From Candidatus Peregrinibacteria bacterium (lineage in GTDB: Bacteria; Patescibacteriota; Gracilibacteria; UBA1369; JACRIC01), in the NCBI GenBank assembly GCA_016188705.1, contig JACPHH010000006.1, forward strand, positions 1 to 62,913: a stretch of DNA of 62,913 bases. Reading direction: 5' to 3'. The stretch's first letter is position 1; the number at the start of each line of letters is the position of its first letter. The notes under the pieces were generated by a model. That model made no database searches. It was given only the letters and a program-made list of their open reading frames with translations, and was not told the origin of the DNA. Made by a program: the position numbers and the translations under genes. Positions 1 through 8,704 of the stretch are shown here, piece after piece.

Positions 1-15
1 TAACTTTTTCATAAG

Positions 16-1146
16 TTAAGTTATATTTTTATAGGCGCGAAGCGTTTCCACGGCGCATTTTTTCCAAGAACAATGCTTGGCTCTTTCCATTCCTTTTTGT
101 GAAAGTTTTTTTTGCAGCTCCTTATCTGAAATAACTTGATTCAGTTTTTGTTCTAAATCATTTTGCGATCGCGGATTGATATAAACACAAGCGTTTCCTC
201 CAACTTCCGGAAGAGACGAAACATTCGAAGTTATTACAGGCGTTCCGCACTGCATGGCCTCCAGAACGGGCATTCCAAAACCTTCATAAAAAGACGGATA
301 CACAAAAACGTCCGCTCCATTATAAAATGCCGGAAGATCCTCGTCTGCAACATATCCTTTAAACACGATGTCATTTCTGAAAGCGGAAGTTTCACGAGCC
401 TGTATTATTTCTTCATAAAACCAACCTTGCTGACCAACGAGAATCAGCTTGTGCGGACACGCAAGCTTCTGTTTTACTGCATTGAACGCCAAGATCAGCG
501 TCTTCACATTTTTTCGCGGCTCAAGCGTCCCAACAAAAAGAATGTACGGATCATGAATGCCGTGACGGCTCAAAACCTTTTTCGTTTCTTCGTTTCGCAA
601 TGGCCTGAATGTATCATTGGCGCCAAACGGAGTGACAAATATTTTTTCAGGACGTATTTTGAGATATTTGAGAATGTCTTTTTTTGTATTTTCCGAATTC
701 GTGAGTATTCCGTCAGCGTATTTTTCTATATCGTGAAATCTCCGGTTGTAAAAAAAAATATTCTGTTTCATGTGATACTCGGGATAAAGAATTGTCGTGA
801 GGTCGTGAATAAACGCCACAACTTTTCCCTTTTTCGAGGGCTGAACGCAGATTTCGGATGTTTGGTAAACATCGCACGGCTCGGTAACCATTTCCAAATA
901 TGGATATCTCATAAAAAGCCACCAAAGCGTTACGAGCCGCTGCGGCAAAGGCGTAACCTTGAGATGATAATTGTCCGCCTTGAATTGAAGTTGATTAAAT
1001 TTGTGTCTCCAGCGATAATTGAACGCGTAGAGATAGTAGGTATTTTCTTTATCAATCAAAAAAAGATTTTTCAGTAGATTGTATTGATACTGACCGATAC
1101 CGCTCCGAGGCATGCATTGAATGGAAATATCTATTCCGATCTTCAT
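16..1146 (-). CDS. GT4-family glycosyltransferase
   Basis: Probable GT-B retaining glycosyltransferase of family 4 that transfers a sugar from a nucleotide donor during surface glycan assembly on the cytoplasmic face. The protein begins MKIGIDIS, the usual first strand of the N-terminal Rossmann domain. The C-terminal half has the strand TLEPRKNV and the donor-site motif EGFGMPVLE followed by CGTPVI, which matches the E-x7-E signature of the family. The open frame continues 34 codons upstream, but that extension is Phe-rich, lies over the start of the divergent gene and has no counterpart in the family, so I start at 1146 (376 aa). The divergent gene starts 12 bp away, leaving almost no room for separate promoters. 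Acceptor and sugar are unknown. Confidence 0.88.
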   Translation of the reverse strand: MKIGIDISIQCMPRSGIGQYQYNLLKNLFLIDKENTYYLYAFNYRWRHKFNQLQFKADNYHLKVTPLPQRLVTLWWLFMRYPYLEMVTEPCDVYQTSEICVQPSKKGKVVAFIHDLTTILYPEYHMKQNIFFYNRRFHDIEKYADGILTNSENTKKDILKYLKIRPEKIFVTPFGANDTFRPLRNEETKKVLSRHGIHDPYILFVGTLEPRKNVKTLILAFNAVKQKLACPHKLILVGQQGWFYEEIIQARETSAFRNDIVFKGYVADEDLPAFYNGADVFVYPSFYEGFGMPVLEAMQCGTPVITSNVSSLPEVGGNACVYINPRSQNDLEQKLNQVISDKELQKKLSQKGMERAKHCSWKKCAVETLRAYKNIT

Positions 1147-1158
1147 ATACTTTTCCGC

Positions 1159-2667
1159 ATGAAAAAAACTAAAAAAAGCATAGCAGAGACCCAAGTAAAT
1201 GTGAAAGAAATCATGCGTTCCATTGAAAAAAAAGCCAAAAAACATCAAATAGAAGAAGATGTTGCCTTACTTGAATCTATTGATATTCGAAAGCTCGAAG
1301 TTACGGACTCAGAAGTAGAAACTCTTAAAAATTCTTGCAAAACCAATCATGACTCTCTCGATCATAATTTGCAGTACATCAATTGCCACTACGCTTTAAT
1401 TGATAAATATAACCCGTTTTCGTCTCACAGAAAAGGTGTTTTTCGAAAATTCGCCGATAAACTTCTTCAGAAACATTTTAATAAAACGAAAATGTTTCTT
1501 GATAACATTTTTTCGGCCCAAGAAATGTTCAATGTCAAGGTAGTACGCATTTTTAACGCGCTGGTAAAAGAAATTCTTGGCTTGAACAAAAAACTCGATG
1601 AACAACATGATATTCTCGACGAACAAAATGACATTCTCAATGAGCAACATAACATTCTCGACAAACAATATAATATTTTCAATGAGCATACCGAAAAAGT
1701 TAAAGCTGAATTTTCTCATTTTCATACGGTATTTGATGAGCATAGCTTAAAAATGAATCATCATGAAGCAAAAATTGATCAAACATTGTCTCAATTTAAA
1801 AATTTTAGCGCAACGTTTCATGACACTCTAAAGTCTCAGACTGAAAGCATCCAAACAATGTTTTCAACGTTTGGCGAAAATGTATCAAGCCAATCGCGAT
1901 CTCTCGTTGACGGCGTCAAACAAGATTTGGAACAAAAATTCGAAGCCACATTAGATGAAACGAAAAAATCCATTCTTTATCCTCATTTGGAATTGGATTA
2001 TAAAAAATTTCAAGATCGCTTTCGCGGCAGTCAACAAGCCATTACTCAAAAGCAAAAACAATATCTTCGTTTTTTTCACGAATGTAAAAATGTCATGGAT
2101 ATAGGATGCGGAAGAGGCGAATTCATACAACTTTTACATCAAAATGGCTCTGGCGCTTTCGGAATTGAGATTGATCCCGAAATGGTAAAAGAATGTCGCG
2201 CGAAAAATCTCAACGTTGTTGACGTCGATGCCGTATCTTACCTTAAAATTCAACTTGAACGAGAAACTCCAGACAGCATTGATGGCATTTTTTCAGCGCA
2301 GGTTATTGAACATTTACACATGGATTATCTCATTGAAATGCTTAGGCTTTGTTATCGCATTCTCCAGCCGGATCGCTTTATCGTGCTCGAAACCATTAAC
2401 GTAAAATGTCTTGCCGCCTTTACCGCGAGCATTTATTTGGATCCCACTCATGTTAAACCCATTCATCCGGAAACTTTACAATTTATTCTTGAATCATTGG
2501 GATTTCGGGAAATTGCTTTTATTTTTTCGTCAAAATTTTCCAATGAAGAAAAACTTCAAGCGCTCGAACCTCGCTCCGAGCAGGATACTCTTTATAATCA
2601 AAATGTGAAAAAGCTCAATGAGCTCCTTTTCGCCCCTCAAGACTATGCCATTATCGCAAAAAAATAA
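1159..2667 (+). CDS. Coiled-coil SAM-dependent methyltransferase
   Basis: About 502 aa. The C-terminal third is a class I SAM methyltransferase: motif I VMDIGCGRGEF, an acidic strand end GIEIDPEM and the post-motif AQVIEHLHMD. The N-terminal two thirds is charged, heptad-rich and probably a long coiled coil. Residues about 146-177 are four copies of a seven-residue unit of the type LDEQHDI. Coiled-coil plus methyltransferase proteins occur in O-antigen and capsule loci, where they can cap or modify chain ends and control chain length (WbdD is one such case). That role is inferred here. The first ATG consistent with the divergent gene is at 1159; an in-frame ATG at 1213 is possible. Its 3' end overlaps the next glycosyltransferase. 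Confidence 0.85.
   Translation: MKKTKKSIAETQVNVKEIMRSIEKKAKKHQIEEDVALLESIDIRKLEVTDSEVETLKNSCKTNHDSLDHNLQYINCHYALIDKYNPFSSHRKGVFRKFADKLLQKHFNKTKMFLDNIFSAQEMFNVKVVRIFNALVKEILGLNKKLDEQHDILDEQNDILNEQHNILDKQYNIFNEHTEKVKAEFSHFHTVFDEHSLKMNHHEAKIDQTLSQFKNFSATFHDTLKSQTESIQTMFSTFGENVSSQSRSLVDGVKQDLEQKFEATLDETKKSILYPHLELDYKKFQDRFRGSQQAITQKQKQYLRFFHECKNVMDIGCGRGEFIQLLHQNGSGAFGIEIDPEMVKECRAKNLNVVDVDAVSYLKIQLERETPDSIDGIFSAQVIEHLHMDYLIEMLRLCYRILQPDRFIVLETINVKCLAAFTASIYLDPTHVKPIHPETLQFILESLGFREIAFIFSSKFSNEEKLQALEPRSEQDTLYNQNVKKLNELLFAPQDYAIIAKK
1594..1686 (+). repeat. In-frame 21-bp tandem repeat (heptad)
   Basis: About four units of 21 bp inside the coiled-coil methyltransferase, each coding for a DEQ(H/N)(D/N)IL heptad. 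The unit length equals one coiled-coil heptad, so gain or loss of a unit would lengthen or shorten the helix without shifting the frame. Confidence 0.8.
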
Positions 2668-3823
2668 AATCGCGTTTGTCGTGCCATGGTTTGGCGTAGA
2701 TATTCCAGGCGGCGCGGAGAGCGAAACACGCAATCTCGTTGACCACTTGAAGCTATTTTTTGATGTCCACATTCTGACCACATGTATTAAAGATTTTCAT
2801 GCTGATTGGAATCGTAATTTTTGGAAACCAGGCGAGTACCAAGAAATGGGGATAAAAGTACTTCGATTCCCTGTTCGCGAACGAGATACCGCCCATTTTG
2901 ACGCAATCAATGGCAAACTTATGAAAAATGAGCCTATTTCAAAAGCAGAAGAACAAGTGTATATAAATGAGTCTGTCAGAAGTATTGAACTTAATTCCTT
3001 TCTTGAAAAAAATATTCAAACTTACGATTTTTTTTTCTGTATACCCTATATGTTTGGCACCACTTTTGACGCCATTACTCTTACAAAATCCAAATCTATA
3101 CTCATTCCATGCCTGCATGATGAAAGTTATGCTTACTTAAATATTTATAAAAAAATGATTGCCAATGCGGGCAAGGTTTTTTTTCATATTCCTTCAGAAC
3201 AAAAACTTGCGGAACGGCTTTTTCCCAAAAATATAAAAAAATTTCATCTCGTTGGTGAAGGAGTATCTCATGTTTCGCAGCTCCATCCTGGCTCTTTTTG
3301 TAAAAAATATTCTCTGAATCGTTTTATTTTGTATGCGGGTCGAAAAGATACCACAAAAAATGTTCCTGAACTCATTTCATTTTTTGACCGATACCAGCGG
3401 GAAATTGACCATTCTCTTAAACTTGTCCTTATCGGTTCCTCCAAGCTCGATCTTTTGGAAAATAAAAATATCATTGACCTCGGCTTTGTATCCGTGGAAG
3501 ATAAATATGATGCCATGGTTGACGCGATTTGCCTTTGTCAGCCTTCTCTCAATGAAAGTTTTTCAATTGTCATGATGGAAAGTTGGTTGTGTGAAAAACC
3601 CGTTCTTGTTCACGGCAAGTGTATCGCTACCAGTGACCATTGCGACCGCAGTAATGGCGGACTTTACTTTAAAGACTATCATACGTTTTCCGAATGCCTG
3701 CGATTTCTTACAATGAATCCTGAAAAAGCCTATATTTTAGCCATGAACGGTAAAAAATACGTGCTAGAAAATTACACTTGGGATAAAGTTATTCAAAATT
3801 ATTTACACGCGATATATGCCTAA
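2645..3823 (+). CDS. GT4-family glycosyltransferase
   Basis: GT-B glycosyltransferase. The N-terminal domain opens with KIAFVVPWFGVDIPGGAE, where the GGAE loop is typical of GT4 enzymes. The C-terminal domain starts at ILYAGRKDTTKNV and carries NESFSIVMMES, an E-x7-E-like donor motif. It is a close paralogue of the gene at 4889-6250: both share the NGGL motif and a C-terminal NYxW, and comparing them shows that the paralogue carries a palindromic-element insertion in the linker between the two Rossmann domains. The frame is open from an ATG at 2618, but the ATG at 2645 places the start just before the first strand and still overlaps the upstream gene by 23 bp. Translational coupling with the upstream methyltransferase is likely. 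Confidence 0.87.
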   Translation: MPLSQKNKIAFVVPWFGVDIPGGAESETRNLVDHLKLFFDVHILTTCIKDFHADWNRNFWKPGEYQEMGIKVLRFPVRERDTAHFDAINGKLMKNEPISKAEEQVYINESVRSIELNSFLEKNIQTYDFFFCIPYMFGTTFDAITLTKSKSILIPCLHDESYAYLNIYKKMIANAGKVFFHIPSEQKLAERLFPKNIKKFHLVGEGVSHVSQLHPGSFCKKYSLNRFILYAGRKDTTKNVPELISFFDRYQREIDHSLKLVLIGSSKLDLLENKNIIDLGFVSVEDKYDAMVDAICLCQPSLNESFSIVMMESWLCEKPVLVHGKCIATSDHCDRSNGGLYFKDYHTFSECLRFLTMNPEKAYILAMNGKKYVLENYTWDKVIQNYLHAIYA

Positions 3824-4892
3824 CCGATTCATTTCCGTTCATCAATTCACCTCCAATCTCAGCTATGGCGACGCCATTTCAAATGATATTTTAGAAATTC
3901 AAAAAACATTGCTTCGATGGGGGTATCATTCGGAAATCTACGGACAACACGTTGATCAGAAAATGACCAAATATTTTCATCACTTTGAAACATATAAAGG
4001 AAACTCTAAAAATATTATTTTATTCCACGCTTCAATCGGATGCGCTCTTTTTGACTATATTAAAAAGCTCCCTGATAAAAAAATTCTTATATATCACAAT
4101 ATAACTCCTCCTTCCTATTTCGAAGGCTATAACGACGTTCTTTCGAGCCTTCTTCTTCAAGGTCAAACTCATATTCGTAAAATGCAACCTTACGTTGATA
4201 TCGCGGTTGGTGATTCGGATTTTAATACTCGCGAACTCATTGAATATGGCTATAAAAATACAGCGACGCTCCCTATTTATGTTGATTTTAAAAAATTTGA
4301 TAAAAAAAATAACCATCATCTTCTCGCCGAATTATGCAAAGACGACACAAAAAATGTTTTATTCGTTGGCCGTTTTTCGCCTAACAAATGCCAACATGAC
4401 ATCATTAAAGCTTTTTATATATATAAAAATCATTTTGAACCGAATTCACGGCTCATCCTCATAGGAAATCATAATGGCGTTGAACTTTACATGGCTCAAT
4501 TGAAAAAGCTCGTTTCTCTTTTGCATTTAGAGGATTCCGTCGTCTTTTCCGGGCATGTTTCTCTCGATGATCTTGTCACGTATTATCGCGCGGCGCATCT
4601 TTTTCTTTCAATGAGCGAACATGAAGGCTTTATGGTTCCGCTACTCGAGTCATTTTATTTTAATGTTCCAGTTCTTGCTTACGAGGCGGGCGCTGTTCCG
4701 GAAACTCTCGGCAACGCAGGCATAACGTTTAAAGAAAAAAAATATGAAAAAGTCGCTCAGTCGATGGACTCTCTTATTCGTGATGAATCGCTGAGAAATA
4801 CCGTTCTTCAAAAACAACAGGAACGCCTCAAAGATTTTTTCCAAAAACGCGTGGAAGAAAAACTTCAAAAAATACTTTGCCAATTGCAATGA
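3816..4892 (+). CDS. GT4-family glycosyltransferase
   Basis: About 358 aa, GT-B fold. The N-terminus (VHQFTSNLSYGDAISND) is typical of GT4 enzymes that begin with a glycine-rich loop. The C-terminal domain starts with NVLFVGRFSPNKCQHD and contains SEHEGFMVPLLES, a clear E-x7-E donor-binding motif. It overlaps the previous gene by 8 bp and the next by the 4-bp ATGA, so the run of genes is co-translated. It probably adds one residue of the surface glycan; the sugar cannot be predicted. Confidence 0.88.
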   Translation: MPNRFISVHQFTSNLSYGDAISNDILEIQKTLLRWGYHSEIYGQHVDQKMTKYFHHFETYKGNSKNIILFHASIGCALFDYIKKLPDKKILIYHNITPPSYFEGYNDVLSSLLLQGQTHIRKMQPYVDIAVGDSDFNTRELIEYGYKNTATLPIYVDFKKFDKKNNHHLLAELCKDDTKNVLFVGRFSPNKCQHDIIKAFYIYKNHFEPNSRLILIGNHNGVELYMAQLKKLVSLLHLEDSVVFSGHVSLDDLVTYYRAAHLFLSMSEHEGFMVPLLESFYFNVPVLAYEAGAVPETLGNAGITFKEKKYEKVAQSMDSLIRDESLRNTVLQKQQERLKDFFQKRVEEKLQKILCQLQ

Positions 4893-6250
4893 AAAAAAAA
4901 ATTGCCGTTGTTATTCAGCGGTATGGTTTAGAGGTGAATGGAGGCGCGGAACTCCTTTGTCGGCAACTTTCGGAACGTTTGCAAGGCATTTTCGATATTA
5001 CGGTACTTACGACACGCGCACTTGATTATTATTCTTGGAAAAATCATTACAAGCAGGGCGTTAGCAAAATTTATGGAGTGACGGTTCATCGTTTTCCTGT
5101 GGATTTTGAACGCAATAAAAAAAAATTTGATGATCTTTCGCGGATTGTATATGCCACTCCCCATGATACCTCTGCCGGCGAAAAATGGATGAAAGAACAA
5201 GGTCCCTGCTCATCTGAACTTTTTTCATACATCGAGAAACACGAAAGGGACTTCAATTTTTTCTTATTTTTTACCTATTTGTACGCGACGACCTATTATG
5301 GAATACAAGCCATAAAAAACAAGAAAAAAATAGTCCTTGTACCAGCGGCGCATGATGAGCCTCCCATTCGTTTAAAAATTTTTGATTCAGTTTTTCATTC
5401 GCCAAATCAAATTATTTTCAACACGGAAGCTGAACGCGATTTTGTTCATCATCGTTTCGATAATGAGCATATCCAAAATATTGTCGCTGGAGTGGGCGTT
5501 GAATTTCCTCCAAATTATATTCGTCACGCAGCGGATTTCGTAAAAAAATATATAGGAACCTCTGAAAAACGTCATTTCGAAAACGAAAATGCAAAGATTC
5601 GAGCGAAAACGCTGAAGGACGACGAAGACGTATCAGAAGAAGATACGGCAAGGAGGAGTGAAGCGTTTGCAGCCGAATCTTTGCATTTGCAGTCGAAAGA
5701 ATGTTTTTCAGAGGTTCCTAAACGTAAAGGGTGTTTTTCAGGCCTTTCTCAATACGTTATTTATGCCGGCCGTATTGATGAATCGAAAGGTTGTAAAGAA
5801 ATGTTTGAATATTTTTTAGAGTATAAAAAATTAACACATTCTTCTCTTCAACTTGTTCTTCTCGGGAAAGCTGAAATGGATATTCCTTCGCATCCTGACA
5901 TTATCGCTCTTGGATTTATTTCTGATCAAGATAAATTTGATGCCATTTGCGGCGCGCGATTCATGATCGTCCCTTCTCCGTATGAAAGTCTTTCCATATC
6001 GCTTTTAGAGGCTTTTCTCTGTCAAAAAACCGTTCTCGTCAATGGAAGGTGCGAAGTTCTTAAAAATCACTGCGTTCAGAGTAACGGTGGTCTTTGGTAC
6101 GGCAATGCGGGAGAATTTATTGAAGGATTGGACTATTTACTCACTCATAAAAACGAAAGAGAAATTATGGAAAAAAATGGCTATCAATATGTTCTTCAAA
6201 ATTATCAATGGAATTTGATTATTGAAAAAATTAAAAATTTCATTTTGTAA
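4889..6250 (+). CDS. GT4 glycosyltransferase with in-frame palindromic element
   Basis: GT-B glycosyltransferase, paralogous to the gene at 2645-3823. N-terminal KIAVVIQRYGLEVNGGAE and C-terminal YVIYAGRIDESKGC, SPYESLSISLLEA and the NGGL segment are all intact. Between the two Rossmann domains lies a stop-free stretch of about 55 codons (5554-5719), beginning GTSEKRHF and ending CFSEVP. Its DNA is a full-length copy of the dispersed palindromic element, and the paralogue has nothing in its place. The insert sits in the interdomain linker, where extra sequence is likely tolerated. The start at 4889 gives an ATGA overlap with the upstream stop; an ATG at 4877 is also in frame. The gene shows no other damage, so it is probably functional. 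Confidence 0.87.
   Translation: MKKKIAVVIQRYGLEVNGGAELLCRQLSERLQGIFDITVLTTRALDYYSWKNHYKQGVSKIYGVTVHRFPVDFERNKKKFDDLSRIVYATPHDTSAGEKWMKEQGPCSSELFSYIEKHERDFNFFLFFTYLYATTYYGIQAIKNKKKIVLVPAAHDEPPIRLKIFDSVFHSPNQIIFNTEAERDFVHHRFDNEHIQNIVAGVGVEFPPNYIRHAADFVKKYIGTSEKRHFENENAKIRAKTLKDDEDVSEEDTARRSEAFAAESLHLQSKECFSEVPKRKGCFSGLSQYVIYAGRIDESKGCKEMFEYFLEYKKLTHSSLQLVLLGKAEMDIPSHPDIIALGFISDQDKFDAICGARFMIVPSPYESLSISLLEAFLCQKTVLVNGRCEVLKNHCVQSNGGLWYGNAGEFIEGLDYLLTHKNEREIMEKNGYQYVLQNYQWNLIIEKIKNFIL
5554..5719 (+). repeat. Palindromic element, full length, inside a CDS
   Basis: A 166-bp imperfect palindrome. Both arms begin AGGAACCTCTGAAAAAC (reverse complement at the right end) and share about 57 bp, including ATGCAAAGATTCG on each arm. 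The centre holds the small inverted repeat CGTATC...GATACG. From GGA to CCT it is 165 bp, exactly 55 codons, with no stop in the gene's frame. The flanking dinucleotide is TA on both sides. Confidence 0.92.
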
Positions 6251-6277
6251 CAATTTAAACTTTGTAACAATTTAAAC
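6244..6277 (+). repeat. 17-bp tandem duplication
   Basis: Two perfect tandem copies of TTTGTAACAATTTAAAC, spanning the stop codon of the glycosyltransferase and the gap before the next start. It fills the whole intergenic spacer, so the second copy supplies the leader of the FAD oxidoreductase gene. It looks like a recent slippage or recombination duplication. Confidence 0.85.
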
Positions 6278-6278
6278 G

Positions 6279-7598
6279 ATGTCTGATCTTCATGAACATT
6301 ACTTTCCCATTGTTATCATAGGAGGAGGAGTGCTTGGAAACGCTTTAAGTTATGCTCTTTCTTCCGTTTACAGTGGCAGCGATATCGCCGTGATTGAAAT
6401 GGCTCACGACGTTGCCTGTCACGCAAGTGGACGTAATACGGGAGTCATTCATCGTCCTTTTTACCTTCATCCTGAACATAAAAAAAAGTTCGCGCTCATG
6501 GCGAATGAATCATTTGTACTGTGGAAAAAATACGCAAAATTAAAATCTCTTCCGTGGAAAGAAATCGGCACTTTGGAGGTCGCGACATCTCCCGAGCAAC
6601 GCCATTCACTTGATCAATACCAGCAGTGGGCCATAAAAAATGGCATGGAAAAAAAAGAAATTGAACTTCTCTCATCTGACGAAGTTCGAAAAATAGAACC
6701 TCATGTTCACTCTTCAGGGGCACTTTTCTGTCAAACTGATACCGCGGTCGATTTTCGTCTCTTTACTCAATCACTCAAAAACGATTCCATGTCTCAAGGC
6801 GTTACTTTTTTCTTTGACAGCGAAGTAAAACATATTTCCAATCAAAATAATCGTTATTCTCTCTCATGCGACAATGGACTTCGCATTGAGACGAAGTATT
6901 TTATCAATTGCGCCGGAGGAGGAGCTCTAAAGCTCGCTCACATGCTGGGACTGGCGCGGGAATTTGCCGACATGCATTTTCGTGGTGATTATTGGCATAT
7001 CCATCCTTCCTTTTTTTCTCTCGCAAGCAGAAATATCTATTCAGTGCCAAGGCACAGCGCTTTCCCTTTTCTCGATCCGCATTGGGTTGTCAAACATGAT
7101 GGCAGCGTGGAAATCGGACCTAATGCCGCGCCTATCATCGGCCCCTATACCTACTCCGGCGTGATGGGAAATCCTTTTTCAAGTATTCAAAATATTTTTA
7201 CGGGCCCCTTTTCCAATCGACTCAAACTTCTCAAAAATAAGGAGTTTTACTCATTGGCATTGCAGGAATGGCGCAGTTCTTTTTCTCGCCGACACATGAT
7301 TCGTCGGGTTCAGGCATTTTTACCGGAGTTGGACGCTCACGCCGTCACCAAGAAGGGCATAGGTGGCATTCGCAGCATACTGATTGATCCTCTTGGCAAT
7401 TTTGTCAAAGAGGCTCTTGAATTTTTTACGCCTTCCTCTCTTCATATCCTTAATTACAATTCTCCGGGTGCCACCGGCGCTCCATTTTACGCCCTATCTC
7501 TTATTTCTCAATTAAAAGAAAAAGGGTTTCTTGAACATCTCAGTCTGCTCAAAAAAAAGAATTCCGAAACGTGGAGCATTCAGACAATACATTTATAA
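6279..7598 (+). CDS. FAD-dependent oxidoreductase, LhgO-like
   Basis: 439 aa DAO-superfamily flavoenzyme. The N-terminal dinucleotide-binding motif IIGGGVLGNAL is followed by the segment HASGRNTGVIH, which closely resembles the flavin-proximal region of L-2-hydroxyglutarate oxidase (LhgO). A C-terminal glycine-rich FAD loop (SPGATGAP) is present. The family oxidises 2-hydroxy or 2-amino acids, passing electrons to FAD. Its position within a run of glycosyltransferases suggests a role on a sugar or acyl substituent, but this is inference and a housekeeping LhgO role is possible. The start is the ATG just after the 17-bp tandem duplication. Confidence 0.82.
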   Translation: MSDLHEHYFPIVIIGGGVLGNALSYALSSVYSGSDIAVIEMAHDVACHASGRNTGVIHRPFYLHPEHKKKFALMANESFVLWKKYAKLKSLPWKEIGTLEVATSPEQRHSLDQYQQWAIKNGMEKKEIELLSSDEVRKIEPHVHSSGALFCQTDTAVDFRLFTQSLKNDSMSQGVTFFFDSEVKHISNQNNRYSLSCDNGLRIETKYFINCAGGGALKLAHMLGLAREFADMHFRGDYWHIHPSFFSLASRNIYSVPRHSAFPFLDPHWVVKHDGSVEIGPNAAPIIGPYTYSGVMGNPFSSIQNIFTGPFSNRLKLLKNKEFYSLALQEWRSSFSRRHMIRRVQAFLPELDAHAVTKKGIGGIRSILIDPLGNFVKEALEFFTPSSLHILNYNSPGATGAPFYALSLISQLKEKGFLEHLSLLKKKNSETWSIQTIHL

Positions 7599-7702
7599 AA
7601 AATCAACCTGTAAACATAAAATCACTTGTCTATGACAAAATTTAATGGTTACTTTATATTTGTCCATGAAAGATTTTTCCCTCATTAACGTTCGCCTAAA
7701 CA

Positions 7703-8704
7703 ATGAAACAAATTATACGAAAAATACAATACTCTTTGTATAGATTTATGGCATTTTATGCCGTTGCTATTCCGAGCGTTTTAGCCATTATTTTTAATAA
7801 AAGCAAAGAGCCGCTTTTCAGCTATAGATGCCTCTTGCTGTATTTGTTGAAAAGAGATTATTTTCCTTTTTATTCCCAAGTTAATTTTCGAGACCGCTTC
7901 ACTTTTCACCAAGATAAAGATTTTCCTTTTGTCGTTTATAACAATGATACCTATTTCTATTCAAACAAGTGGTCAAAAGAGCTTATTATTGACAACTTTA
8001 ATAGCACTCTCAATGAACAAAATATCGGGTCGCCGCATCGATATTTATCCACGGATGAAATCAAAGAAGGATGGGTTATTTATGACATCGGCGCCGCCGA
8101 GGGTCTGCAAGCGAAAGAATGGTCAAAAAAAACGAAACAAATTATTATTTTTGAGCCGGATGAAACTCAATGCGTCTGTCTAAGAAAAACTTTCGAATCT
8201 GAAATCAAAAACGGTAAAGTTATAATTATTCAAGAAGGCGTATCGAATGAGCATAAAGAAATACAGTACGGTAAACAGGTTTTTACAGTAGACAGTCTTT
8301 CTCATTTGGTAAAAAAATATAAACTCCCAGCTCCGAATTTTATAAAAGCCGATATTGAAGGAGAAGAAATGCATCTTCTTGAGGGAGCAAAGGATGTCAT
8401 CGCAAATCCAAACATTGAAGTTGTCCAAATTACTTCGTACCATCGACCGCACGACAGCGAAAATATCGCTCAATTTTTTAGTCAATATAGCGGCAAGGGT
8501 GAATCGAGCGAGGGCGTTACTCTGGTGAATAGAGACGGTCTTGAAACGGTCATTTTCACCTTTCATCACCCTATTATCAGAAAATGTCTTTATACTTTTC
8601 GGTTTCAGCTCGGTCCATCTAAAGAATCTCTGAAAAACGTACCTTCTATTGCAATAAAGCGCAATGAAAGCAGAACATATCCTTGCTCTTTTCAATCAAA
8701 TTGA
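7703..8704 (+). CDS. FkbM-family methyltransferase
   Basis: 333 aa. Class I SAM methyltransferase with motif I VIYDIGAAEGLQA, then IIFEPDE at the end of strand 2. The FkbM signature segment reads VDSL...FIKADIEGEE, followed by LLEGA. FkbM enzymes O-methylate sugars or polyketides; in glycan loci they usually methylate a hydroxyl on a glycan residue. The first 90 residues contain a hydrophobic helix (AVAIPSVLAIIF) that may associate with the membrane. The 104-bp spacer upstream suggests a new transcription unit could start here. The 3' end overlaps the next gene by 41 bp. Confidence 0.87.
   Translation: MKQIIRKIQYSLYRFMAFYAVAIPSVLAIIFNKSKEPLFSYRCLLLYLLKRDYFPFYSQVNFRDRFTFHQDKDFPFVVYNNDTYFYSNKWSKELIIDNFNSTLNEQNIGSPHRYLSTDEIKEGWVIYDIGAAEGLQAKEWSKKTKQIIIFEPDETQCVCLRKTFESEIKNGKVIIIQEGVSNEHKEIQYGKQVFTVDSLSHLVKKYKLPAPNFIKADIEGEEMHLLEGAKDVIANPNIEVVQITSYHRPHDSENIAQFFSQYSGKGESSEGVTLVNRDGLETVIFTFHHPIIRKCLYTFRFQLGPSKESLKNVPSIAIKRNESRTYPCSFQSN

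Noticed and set aside
163-1077. 304-codon plus-strand open frame opposite the first glycosyltransferase
   Set aside because: Basic, Arg/Phe-rich antisense translation; the minus-strand GT4 motifs are intact.
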